This document shows, piece by piece, positions 23,998 through 31,583 of a stretch of 49,199 bases of DNA (within the stretch, counting starts at the first letter, position 1; each line of letters begins with the position of its first letter). A program made the translations under genes and the position numbers. Under the pieces are notes generated by a model. It saw only the letters and a list, made by a program, of their open reading frames with translations, was not told the DNA's origin and did no database searches. This DNA is from Planctomycetota bacterium. GTDB lineage: Bacteria > Planctomycetota > MHYJ01 > JACPRB01. The stretch is taken from positions 1 to 49,199 of the forward strand of contig JACPRC010000040.1 of assembly GCA_016190175.1 (NCBI GenBank). Reading direction: 5' to 3'.

Positions 23998-25284
23998 CTA
24001 CCTGGCGATCGCCGCCTGACGCCGCCGGGATGCGAGCCCCTCGAAGAACGCGTCCACGCGGTTCTTCATGGGCGCCTCGGCCACCACGCGCCGGTCCATC
24101 ATGTCCGACTCGAGGAAGAGGCTCGGCACGTCCGCCTTCTCCGCGAGCGCCCTCCGGCTGTCCGCCTGGCCCGTCGAGGTGGTGCGGCAGCTCTTCACCG
24201 GATGGAAGACCACGCCGTCCAGTGCGAACTCCTTGATCTGGTCCAGCACGGCGCGCTCGGGATGGAACATGCTGTCCATCGCGTCGCGCACGCTGACGAG
24301 CAACCCCTCCGCGAGGCTCTCGATCGGCCGCGCGAGGTCGTACTGGAACCCGCGGTTCGTCCCGCCCGACGCGAACCAGAGATAGGTCGAGCTGACGAAG
24401 GTCCCGCCTGCGAGAGTGAAGAGCTCGTTGAAGCGCCGGAAGATCGGATAGCACGGCACGCCGACGAACGCGAGCCGCCACTGCTCCTCCGTCAGCGTCC
24501 CGATCCCGTTCGCGGCCTTGTACTCCATCTCCTCGACGAGGTCGCGGAAGTAGTCCGCGCCCGCCTTCGTCCCGCGGAAGCCGTTGGCGACGCCGAGGTA
24601 GATCGTCCCGTCCGTCAGCGCGTTGAAGACGGACGGCCGCGAGCGGTTCAGTTCGAGGACCTGCTTCCACGCCGCGCTCATCCCGTTCGCATGGCCGAGG
24701 ACCTCGCGGAACTTGTCGATGTCGAACTTCCGGCCCGTGACGCGCTCGCAGAGCTCGATGAGCTCGCGAAGCTGCGCCTCGACGTAGCGGCGGTCGTTCT
24801 CGAAGTCGGGATCGCCGGGCCACGTCTGACCGCCGCCCTGGCGCGTGCCGGGGATGTCGAAGGTGAAGATCGGGCAGCCGTGCATCCGCTCCCAGATCTC
24901 GGCCCACTTGATGTAGGTGTTGCACGCGTTGGTGAGGACGGCGAGGCCGGGCTTGGGGAGCTTCCCCATCGGGTGCTCGCCGTGGCGGAGCTGCATGGCG
25001 ACGTCCGCTTTCACGTAGCCGCAGATGTCGGGCGAGTATCCGTAGTCCTCCGCCTGCTGGAGGTACTCGTGCGCCACGCGGCGCACGGCGGTCTGGAGCG
25101 AGTTGATCTCGGGGAAGACGACCGGCAGGTCGAAGCTCTTGAGCACCTCGTTGAGGCTGCCCATGACGAAGACGTAGGCGGAGGGCCCGCCGCCGTCCGC
25201 CGTCTGGGTCAGCTCCGTGAACCAGTCCCGGAAGAGCTGCGCGCCGTCGCGGTTCGCGCGTCCCACGATCTCGGAGTCGGACAT
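23998..25284 (-). CDS. 2-hydroxyacyl-CoA dehydratase / benzoyl-CoA reductase subunit (BcrB/BzdO-like)
   Basis: 428 aa, a typical length for BcrB/BzdO. Conserved cysteines occur in LTNACNTYIKWAEIW, VGVPCYPIFRR and HPVKSCRTTSTGQ, the usual positions for 4Fe-4S ligation; motifs SLNEVLKSFDLPVVFPE and FDIPGTRQGG fit the family. With the 386-aa subunit it would form the catalytic heterodimer that reduces the CoA-bound substrate with electrons from the ATPase pair. It is second in the operon. Confidence 0.9.
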   Translation of the reverse strand: MSDSEIVGRANRDGAQLFRDWFTELTQTADGGGPSAYVFVMGSLNEVLKSFDLPVVFPEINSLQTAVRRVAHEYLQQAEDYGYSPDICGYVKADVAMQLRHGEHPMGKLPKPGLAVLTNACNTYIKWAEIWERMHGCPIFTFDIPGTRQGGGQTWPGDPDFENDRRYVEAQLRELIELCERVTGRKFDIDKFREVLGHANGMSAAWKQVLELNRSRPSVFNALTDGTIYLGVANGFRGTKAGADYFRDLVEEMEYKAANGIGTLTEEQWRLAFVGVPCYPIFRRFNELFTLAGGTFVSSTYLWFASGGTNRGFQYDLARPIESLAEGLLVSVRDAMDSMFHPERAVLDQIKEFALDGVVFHPVKSCRTTSTGQADSRRALAEKADVPSLFLESDMMDRRVVAEAPMKNRVDAFFEGLASRRRQAAIAR

Positions 25285-25293
25285 CGTCGCCCC

Positions 25294-26454
25294 CTATGCG
25301 AAGAGGAGATTCTCGAGGAAGGTCTCGACCTGGAGCTCCACGCCCTCGAACGAGGTCATGTTCTCCTCGAACTCGACGAGGAAGTACGGTATCCCCTCGA
25401 GGTCGAGCGCCTTCGAGTACGCGACCTGCTCGTCGAGGCCGGGTTCGCACATCTTCGCGGCGGCTACGATCACCGCGCCGGCCCGGGCGCCCCGCACGCG
25501 CTCCAGGAGCATCTTCTCCTTCGGCTTGCGCAGGTCGTGCTGGACGGGGCTGTAGGTGCTGCGCTCGACGTACGATTCCGCGAGGTCGCGGAGCGGGTCC
25601 TTCCCCGCCGGGACGTCGGCGGTCAGGTACCGCAGCCCGATGAGGAAATCGTCGTCCACGAGGTAGCACATCCGACCGAGGACGCGGACGAGGTCGAGCG
25701 GCGGCTGCTCGCAGAATCCGCCCTCGAAGACGACGCGGACCCGGTCCTCGGACTTGCGCGCGCGGGCGCGGATCTGCGGGAGGAGCGTCCGCAGGAGCTC
25801 GTTGTGCTCCTCGCGGGGGATGAGGCCGCCGGCGGCGACGAGGCTGTAGGCATCCTCGGCCGAGACGAGCCATGGGGTCTCCCGCTTGATCTCGTACAGC
25901 TCGCGGAGGAGCCGCCGGTTCTCGTTGAAAACGGCGATCGAGCGGCGCAGGTCGTCGTCCGCGATCTTCCGCTCCGCGACGGACTCGACGGTGCGGCGCA
26001 TACGGTCGTACTCGCCGCGGAGGTACGCGACGCTGTGCCTCGAGTTCGGATTCTGCGGCAGGTAGAGGATCTGGCACGGATGGGAGAAGTTGCGGCCCCA
26101 GATGGCGGCGAGGTTGCGCGCGGCGTCGCAGATCGGGTGGGAGACGAAGAGCTCCATCTTCACGGCGCCGGTCAGCACCGCCTCGAGCGAGGTCTTGAGG
26201 ATGGAGCACAGGTACGAGCCGAAATGCGAGTCGGCGCGGGTCGGCTCCAGCGGGGCTCCGCGGACCTTGAAGGGGAGCATCCCCGCGGCGTGGACGATCT
26301 CCTCGGGGAAGTAGACCTGGAAGTGGCCCGCGACCTTTCCGCCGCCCTCGCGCCAGCGGCGCACGGTCGGGAACGTCGTGTCCTCGACGAGGTCGCGGCA
26401 TTCGGCGAGCGCCGCGTCGAGCGGGCGGTTGCTCCAGTCCGGGAAGACGATCAT
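25294..26454 (-). CDS. 2-hydroxyacyl-CoA dehydratase / benzoyl-CoA reductase subunit (BcrC/BzdN-like)
   Basis: 386 aa, the same length as Thauera BcrC. Cysteines occur in SYLCSILKTSLE, SHPICDAARN, FEGGFCEQPPLD and AAKMCEPGLDEQ, the 4Fe-4S ligand set of this family; GHFQVYFPEEIVHAAGMLP is the family N-terminal signature. First gene of the operon. The order C/N-like, B/O-like, ATPase, ATPase is that of bzdNOPQ in Azoarcus. No ferredoxin, CoA ligase or hydratase gene is adjacent. A 148-bp gap rich in cacggag repeats separates it from the tetR gene. Confidence 0.9.
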   Translation of the reverse strand: MIVFPDWSNRPLDAALAECRDLVEDTTFPTVRRWREGGGKVAGHFQVYFPEEIVHAAGMLPFKVRGAPLEPTRADSHFGSYLCSILKTSLEAVLTGAVKMELFVSHPICDAARNLAAIWGRNFSHPCQILYLPQNPNSRHSVAYLRGEYDRMRRTVESVAERKIADDDLRRSIAVFNENRRLLRELYEIKRETPWLVSAEDAYSLVAAGGLIPREEHNELLRTLLPQIRARARKSEDRVRVVFEGGFCEQPPLDLVRVLGRMCYLVDDDFLIGLRYLTADVPAGKDPLRDLAESYVERSTYSPVQHDLRKPKEKMLLERVRGARAGAVIVAAAKMCEPGLDEQVAYSKALDLEGIPYFLVEFEENMTSFEGVELQVETFLENLLFA

Positions 26455-26602
26455 GCGTTTTCTCCCACGGCCGCAGAGGGACGGAGATCGGAAGCCACGG
26501 AGGCACGGAGGGGCCGGCGAATTCCCCGCTTCCGCCGCGGAGCCACGGAGCCATCGAGACGGCGGGACGGGGAAGGCGATCCGGGACGGCGATCGCGGGG
26601 AT

Positions 26603-27211
26603 TCACGCTTCCTCCTTCTTCCGCTGTCCGTCCGCGCCGCGGAAGAAGAGATCGAGGACGTAGTCGAGGCGGGCGCCGTCGTCCGGCAGCACCTTCGCCG
26701 CGTAGCGGTTCAGCGTCAGCTCCACGAGCGCGATGAACTGCCACGCGAGAAGCCGCGAATCCGCCGCCCGCAGCTCCCGGTCGCGCATCCCTTCGGCCAT
26801 GATCCGCTCCACGGGCTGCGGGAGCGCGGCCTGGTACAGGCGCACGAGGCGGGCCCGCACCGGGTCGCGGAAGACATTCGTGTCACGGCGGACGAGCTGG
26901 ATGAGGTCGCGCTTCTCGCGCGGGAGCGCGAAGTAGGCCGCCGTGAGGCGCCGGAGCCGCTCGCGGCAGCCCGAAGCGGAGGAGGCGGCGGCCACGAAGA
27001 GATCCCTCTTCGCCTCCAGGTCCGCGGCCATCATCGCCAGGTAGAGATCCTCCTTGCTCGCGAAGTGATGGTAGAGGGCGCCCTTGGTGACCTGGGCCTT
27101 CTCGGCGATGAGGTCCATCGTCACGTCCGCGTAGCTCCTCGCCAGGAAGAGGGACTCCGCGGCGGCGAGGAGCTTCCGGATCATCGCTTCCGAGCGCGCG
27201 GCCTGATGCAT
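26603..27211 (-). CDS. TetR/AcrR-family repressor
   Basis: 202 aa, ATG at the complement of 27209-27211. The helix-turn-helix is at about 12-55 (ESLFLARSYADVTMDLIAEK, then AQVTKGALYHHFASKEDLY), a textbook TetR N-terminus; the rest is a helical ligand domain. An 18-bp palindrome lies 5 bp before its ATG. It precedes the reductase-like operon on the same strand and probably controls it with an acyl- or aroyl-CoA as effector, as for TetR regulators of acyl-CoA metabolism. It could also act on the divergent msrB. Confidence 0.88.
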   Translation of the reverse strand: MHQAARSEAMIRKLLAAAESLFLARSYADVTMDLIAEKAQVTKGALYHHFASKEDLYLAMMAADLEAKRDLFVAAASSASGCRERLRRLTAAYFALPREKRDLIQLVRRDTNVFRDPVRARLVRLYQAALPQPVERIMAEGMRDRELRAADSRLLAWQFIALVELTLNRYAAKVLPDDGARLDYVLDLFFRGADGQRKKEEA

Positions 27212-27216
27212 GTTAC

Positions 27217-27241
27217 ATACCGACTGGTCGGTATCTTTATA
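27217..27241 (-). promoter_or_regulatory. TetR operator and promoter
   Basis: ATACCGAC-tg-GTCGGTAT (27217-27234) is a perfect 8-bp inverted repeat, the form bound by several TetR repressors of acyl-CoA catabolism. On the minus strand TATAAA (complement of 27236-27241) is a -10, placing the start of transcription inside the operator about 18 bases before the tetR ATG. This fits autorepression. Confidence 0.75.
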
Positions 27242-27309
27242 GCGGCCCGCGCCCGCGGGGTCAAGGGAAATCCGCGGAACAATCCGGGCGGGCCGGACGT
27301 TCCGTAGGG

Positions 27310-27768
27310 GTGGCGAGAGAAATCCGAAGCGCCCTGCTGCTCCTGGCGGCGGGCTGCTCGTCCCGAACACCGGAGTCCTCCATGAAGGCGCCGGCGCAGG
27401 ACCGCGTCGTCCTCGGCGACGCGGAGTGGCGGAAACGGCTGACCCCGGAGCAGTACCGGATCTGCCGCGAGAAGGGCACCGAACCGCCCGGAAGCGGCGA
27501 ATACCTCCACCACGCTGCCGCGGGGACCTACCTCTGCGTCGCCTGCGGCGCCCCCCTCTTCAGCTCGAAGACGAAGTACGACGCCTGCGGCTGGCCCTCC
27601 TTCTGGGACCGGATCGGCGACCGCGTCGCCTTCAACCCCCGCACCCTCGAGGCGACGTGCGCCCGCTGCGATTCCCACCTCGGCCACGTCTTCGACGACG
27701 GCCCGCCCCCCACCGGCAAGCGCTACTGAATCAACTCCGCCGCCCTCCGGTTCGCGGAGGCCAGGTAA
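27310..27768 (+). CDS. msrB: MsrB lipoprotein with in-frame TGA at the catalytic Cys (candidate selenoprotein)
   Basis: Methionine-R-sulfoxide reductase. GTG at 27310 gives a signal peptide with lipobox LAAGC, so it is probably a periplasmic lipoprotein. The zinc motifs CVACGAPLF and CARCDSHLGHVF are intact, as is the substrate region WPSFWDRI. The family continues PTGxRYCxNSAxLRF; here the frame reads PTGKRY, TGA (27727-27729), INSAALRFAEAR, TAA (27766). The TGA sits exactly where the catalytic Cys should be, and the codons after it are conserved. Read as selenocysteine the protein has 152 residues. Otherwise the gene has a nonsense mutation that removes its nucleophile. Confidence 0.8.
27730..27760 (+). 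promoter_or_regulatory. Candidate bacterial SECIS element after the msrB TGA
   Basis: A 6-bp perfect stem cctccg (27744-27749) / cggagg (27755-27760) carries the 5-nt loop gttcg, starting with GU. The loop begins 20 nt after the TGA. From memory, bacterial SECIS elements need a small hairpin with a G in the first loop bases about 16-37 nt from the UGA, and this fits. A competing stem ctccgc/gcggag overlaps it. Confidence 0.5.
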
Positions 27769-27829
27769 GGCACCGCCACGTCGGCGGGCAGGCCGCCGCA
27801 ACCCCATGATTGGGCGACTCTTGGGCCTA

Positions 27830-27990
27830 CCCTCCTTCGCTCCCGAAGACGGGCCTTCGCCACGCCGAAGCGGCCGTGGCTACGGCCGCGCAGGCGGGAG
27901 CTTCGGAGGGCATGCCCTCCATAGCTCGCCGACAGGCGAGCGGCGGAGGGTGATTCGCTCTCAAGGAACCGACTATTTGTGAGCGAATCA
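27830..27990. repeat. Hairpin-rich intergenic element
   Basis: Contains cctccttcgctcccg pairing with cgggagcttcggagg, a palindrome gagggcatgccctc (27906-27919), a stem gctcgcc/ggcgagc (27924-27941) and a closing inverted repeat tgattcgctc/gagcgaatca (27951-27990). Similar in style to the other dispersed hairpins. No protein-coding signal on either strand. Confidence 0.5.
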
Positions 27991-28003
27991 GGCATGGTAT
28001 GAT
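27977..28003 (+). promoter_or_regulatory. Promoter of the M1-like gene
   Basis: TTGTGA (27977-27982) and TATGAT (27998-28003) are separated by 15 bp; the ATG at 28029 follows with gaggga as ribosome-binding site. The -35 lies inside the closing inverted repeat of the upstream element. Confidence 0.5.
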
Positions 28004-28028
28004 CGGCCCCGATCCGACGAGGGAACCG

Positions 28029-29702
28029 ATGCGCGTGTCATCCTGTATTGCCGCGATCTTGCTCTGCTCGAACGATGTCCGGCCGGTGCCGCCCACCGCT
28101 CCTCAGGACGACGCCGGCCCTCATGTCATCGGTCACATCGTGAAGATCCGGATCGACCACAAGAAACGGACCCTGGAGGGCGACTGCACGATTCTCTGTC
28201 AGGGCAAGGCGACGAAAGTCGACCGGAAGCTCTCGTTTCAGTTTCTCGACGGCCGGATCGAGAAACTGCTGGTCGACGACGAAGCCGTCACGAACTACGC
28301 TTGTCGCCCATACCCGGGGCTCACGGAGGCGCAGGCGAAGCAGTACGACCTCAAGGAACTCGAGGTCACCGTGCCCGCCGGAATCGCAGCCAGAGAGACC
28401 TTCTCGATACGGGTCCTGTACCGAGACGACGACTTCTACGCCACGGCGGTCAACCCCGAGGACGGAAAACCGTTCTCCCTCGGTCAGATCCGGGAATCCG
28501 ATGCGTTCAGCAGCCACATCAACTACTACCCGTTCCTCCCCCATGCCGGCACGAACGGCGACATCTTCGTCATCACCAACCTCCCCGACTCCGTCGCGGT
28601 CTCCAGCGGGAAGCTCGTGAGTTGCGACCCGGCCGCGGACGGGTTTGCGACATTCCACTACCGCACGGAGCACGGCTCGGGGCTCCTCCCCTTTCCATTC
28701 GCGATCGGCAAGTACGACGCGATGGAGGAGACGGCTTGCGACGGAAAGACCCGAATACGGATCTGCTCGCTCCCGGGTGACGCCGCCTTCGCGAAACAGA
28801 AGATGCCGATCGTCCAGGACATCTTCGCGATGTACGTGAGTCTCTTCGGGGAGTACCCCTTTCCGGAACTTGCGATCGTCGAGACCGATCCACGGGAAGG
28901 CAACATCGGACTGGCCGCGCAGTCCGTGATCATGCTGTCGCGCAAGGTCTGGTTCGCCGCGACGCTGGACGCGAAAAACACGGGTCTCTCCAACGACGCG
29001 CTCTACGTCCTGGCGGACGAGATCAACCACCAATGGAACGCCTACAAGGTGGGCTCGCCCAACTACCTGGCGGAAGGGATCTCGCGCTACGTGGACTCGC
29101 TGTACGGGGAGCGGTTGGGCGGATTCGCGACCCTGAAGGCCCACATGCAAGAGACGGCGGCCTCCTTTTTCCATTTGGTCGGGAAGTCCGGCGTCGAGGA
29201 CAAGGCGATCTGCGATCCCACGGTCGCTCCCACCTTGTATTTCATCAAGGGCGCGATGGCCCTGCACATGCTTCGGAAGATGCTGGGGGACGAGTCCTTC
29301 AAGAGCGGGATGAGGCGGTATTTCACGGACTTCGCCGGCAAGGCGACGACGCTCGCCGATTTCCGATCCGCGTTCGAGAGGAGCTCGGGCAGGAGACTCG
29401 ATTGGTTCTTCGCCCAGTGGTATGAGAGGCCGGGCTGGCCCAGGCTCTCCGTCGCATGGGAACCCGTGTCCGGTACGGATCGCCCGGAGGTCGGCGTGAC
29501 GATCGTCCAGAAGGGCCCGACGCTCTTTCGACTGGAGGGCTTCCCTGTTCGTCTGAAGCATGACCGGACGGCGGAGGACGTGGACGTCACGATAGAAGCC
29601 GTGGAGAAACAGACGATCAGGATCGGGGTGAGCCGGCAACCTCAGAAGCTCGAATTCGATCCCGACGGGTGGTTCTTGAGGAACTTGGAGACCGGCAAGT
29701 AG
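28029..29702 (+). CDS. M1 aminopeptidase-like secreted protein with a degenerate zinc motif
   Basis: 557 aa, ATG at 28029, short signal peptide (CIAAILLC). The fold matches M1 gluzincins: an N-terminal beta domain (KIRIDHKKRTLEGDC...), a catalytic-domain segment YPFPELAIVETDP, and the metal region LADEINHQWNAY with a following LAEGISRYVDSLYGE. In active members this reads HExxHxW, with Glu about 18 residues later. Here the first His is Asp (DEINHQW, near residue 329), while the second His and the distal Glu remain. The protein probably does not hold zinc normally, so it may be a non-catalytic binding protein. Confidence 0.8.
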   Translation: MRVSSCIAAILLCSNDVRPVPPTAPQDDAGPHVIGHIVKIRIDHKKRTLEGDCTILCQGKATKVDRKLSFQFLDGRIEKLLVDDEAVTNYACRPYPGLTEAQAKQYDLKELEVTVPAGIAARETFSIRVLYRDDDFYATAVNPEDGKPFSLGQIRESDAFSSHINYYPFLPHAGTNGDIFVITNLPDSVAVSSGKLVSCDPAADGFATFHYRTEHGSGLLPFPFAIGKYDAMEETACDGKTRIRICSLPGDAAFAKQKMPIVQDIFAMYVSLFGEYPFPELAIVETDPREGNIGLAAQSVIMLSRKVWFAATLDAKNTGLSNDALYVLADEINHQWNAYKVGSPNYLAEGISRYVDSLYGERLGGFATLKAHMQETAASFFHLVGKSGVEDKAICDPTVAPTLYFIKGAMALHMLRKMLGDESFKSGMRRYFTDFAGKATTLADFRSAFERSSGRRLDWFFAQWYERPGWPRLSVAWEPVSGTDRPEVGVTIVQKGPTLFRLEGFPVRLKHDRTAEDVDVTIEAVEKQTIRIGVSRQPQKLEFDPDGWFLRNLETGK

Positions 29703-29886
29703 TCGCGCATCGCGCGGTCGAAACTCCGGCCTCTTCCCAAGCGCACCTTGAAGGGGACGGCAAGGCACTCGCGCAGAGAAGGAGAGAACCCTCCTGCGGC
29801 GAGATCACTCGTGACTGAACCGCCGCGACCGTGTATGTTCTCATGGCTTCCTTGGTGCGCCCCGGAAAGCGAAGAGGAATCCCGGC

Positions 29887-30360
29887 ATGTTCGCTATCGC
29901 CTTCGCGGCGACATTGGCCCTTCAACAGGACCCCGACCTGGCCGAGTTCCGCAAGCTCCACGAGGACTGCCAGGCGGCCGAGAAGGCGGGAAAGAAAGAG
30001 CTGGCCGAGAAGCTCGCGGACCGCATGCGGGAGAAACTCCACGCCGCCCTCCGGGAGCACATCGACGCCGTCCAGGCGAAGGACGAAAAGCGCCAGGAGA
30101 GGACTTTCCCGCGGGTCGTCGAGATGGCCCGCATCCTCACCGGAGAACTGCTGCCGCCCGAGGCGTTCAAGCCCCGCTGGGTCTTGGAGTACCTCTATCT
30201 CCTCTCCGCGGACGCCGCGACGACGCGCGCGTCCTACCTCAAGGCGAAGAACGACCTTGCGGCGGCCATGAAGCGGATGGGCGTGACTGAGGGATTCCAA
30301 TCGATCCTCCCGCCGCCGCTCCCGCCGAAGGACGACGACGTGATCTTCCGGCTGCGGTGA
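29887..30360 (+). CDS. Secreted helical protein, unknown function
   Basis: 157 aa. A short hydrophobic start (MFAIAFAATLALQ) is probably a signal peptide. The rest is helical and charged (QAAEKAGKKELAEKLADRMR), ending in a Pro-rich tail PPPLPPKDDD. No family recognised. It is followed 78 bp later by an esterase gene on the same strand. Confidence 0.55.
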   Translation: MFAIAFAATLALQQDPDLAEFRKLHEDCQAAEKAGKKELAEKLADRMREKLHAALREHIDAVQAKDEKRQERTFPRVVEMARILTGELLPPEAFKPRWVLEYLYLLSADAATTRASYLKAKNDLAAAMKRMGVTEGFQSILPPPLPPKDDDVIFRLR

Positions 30361-30438
30361 CGGGAGCGGTCGGCGGATTCGCGCCGAAACCCGCGGCTCC
30401 CGGCGCGCGTTTCACTCCTATATGGTGGAGGAACACCC

Positions 30439-31308
30439 ATGAACGCCCATCTGCTCGCCCTTCTCCTGCTCCCCTTCCTCCAAGCCGATCGCAAGCAGGA
30501 GAAGCCCGCCCCTGACCTCCGCAACGAGAAGTACGGCCCGCACGAGCGCAACGTCCTCGACCTCTGGAAGGCGAAGGCGGAGACGCCCACGCCCCTCGTC
30601 GTCTTCATCCACGGCGGCGGATTCCGCGCCGGAAGCAAGGAGGCCGTCTCCGGCGGGCTCGTCAAGAAGTGCCTCGAAAGCGGGATCTCCGTCGCGGCGA
30701 TCAACTACCGCCTCTCCCAGCACGCCCCCTTCCCGGCGGCGATGCACGACTCGGGCCGCGCCCTCCAGCACCTCCGATCGAAGGCGAAGGAGTGGAACCT
30801 CGATCCCGACCGCTTCGCCGCGACCGGCGGCTCCGCGGGCGGCGGCATCTCCCTCTGGCTCGCCTTCCACGACGACCTCGCCGACCCGAAGAGCGACGAT
30901 CCGATCGCGCGCCTCTCCACGCGTGTCCGCTGCGTCGTCGGGACCGGCGCCCAGTGCTCGTACGACCCGCGATGGATCAAGGAGCACATCGGCGGCCGCG
31001 CGCACGAGCACCCCGCGCTCCTCCCCTTCTACGGGCTCAAGGCCGAGGAGCTCGAAACCGAGAAGGCCTACGCGCTCTTCCGGGAGGCGTCCGCCCTCAC
31101 GCACCTCACGAAGGACGATCCGCCCGTCTACCTCTACTACAACGGGCGGGACAAACCCGGCGACAAGCCCGGCGCCGGCATCCACAGCGAAAAGTACGGC
31201 ACCGCGCTTCAGGAGGAAATGAAGAAACTCGGGCTCGTCTGCGAGGTCAAGGTGGGCAGCCAGAGCCTCGACGAGGAGATCGCGTTCTTCGTCAAGCACC
31301 TGAAGTAG
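30439..31308 (+). CDS. Alpha/beta hydrolase (esterase/lipase, HSL-type)
   Basis: 289 aa, ATG at 30439 after ggtggagga. Signal peptide about 1-17. The oxyanion-hole motif HGGGFRAG lies near residue 57 and the nucleophile elbow GGSAGGG near 130 (GxSxG). Asp and His candidates are in YYNGRDKPGD and GIHSEKYGTALQEEMKKLG. It fits the carboxylesterase/HSL family, which hydrolyses short acyl or acetyl esters; exported position suggests polymer or xylan deacetylation. Convergent with the next gene. Confidence 0.8.
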   Translation: MNAHLLALLLLPFLQADRKQEKPAPDLRNEKYGPHERNVLDLWKAKAETPTPLVVFIHGGGFRAGSKEAVSGGLVKKCLESGISVAAINYRLSQHAPFPAAMHDSGRALQHLRSKAKEWNLDPDRFAATGGSAGGGISLWLAFHDDLADPKSDDPIARLSTRVRCVVGTGAQCSYDPRWIKEHIGGRAHEHPALLPFYGLKAEELETEKAYALFREASALTHLTKDDPPVYLYYNGRDKPGDKPGAGIHSEKYGTALQEEMKKLGLVCEVKVGSQSLDEEIAFFVKHLK

Positions 31309-31309
31309 G

Positions 31310-31582
31310 TCACCGGTACAGGTGCGAGCGATCCTCGAGCCCGCAGCAGTCGCAACTCCCCTCGTAGCGGTCGTCCGCCGCGGGCTCGTCCGGCGACGCG
31401 ACGGCGGCCGGGGCCGCAAGCGGCTCATCGGCGACCGGCGTCGCCCTCTCCGTCGGTCTCGCGGCGACCGCCGCGCTCCGCGGATGGACCCGCGCGACGC
31501 GGCCTTCTTTCGAACCGGGGCGCATCGCGAGCGCGGCGACGATCAGCCCGGCGCCGGCGACGATCGGCAGGAGCCGTTTCAT
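31310..31582 (-). CDS. Small membrane-anchored protein with a Cys cluster
   Basis: 90 aa. ATG at the complement of 31580-31582, one base after the stop of the SH3/propeller gene, so probably coupled. N-terminal anchor (LLPIVAGAGLIVAALAM), an Ala/Pro-rich middle and a C-terminal CDCCGLED. No family recognised. Confidence 0.55.
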   Translation of the reverse strand: MKRLLPIVAGAGLIVAALAMRPGSKEGRVARVHPRSAAVAARPTERATPVADEPLAAPAAVASPDEPAADDRYEGSCDCCGLEDRSHLYR

Positions 31583-31583
31583 C

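Noticed and set aside
22364-26554. 1396-aa minus-strand ORF through the reductase operon
   Set aside because: Except for its last 268 codons it is an Arg/Ala-rich shadow frame of the real subunit genes.
27723-27995. 90-aa minus-strand ORF after msrB
   Set aside because: It overlaps the msrB 3' end and hairpin repeats; composition is Arg/Gly/Ser-rich and there is no ribosome-binding site.
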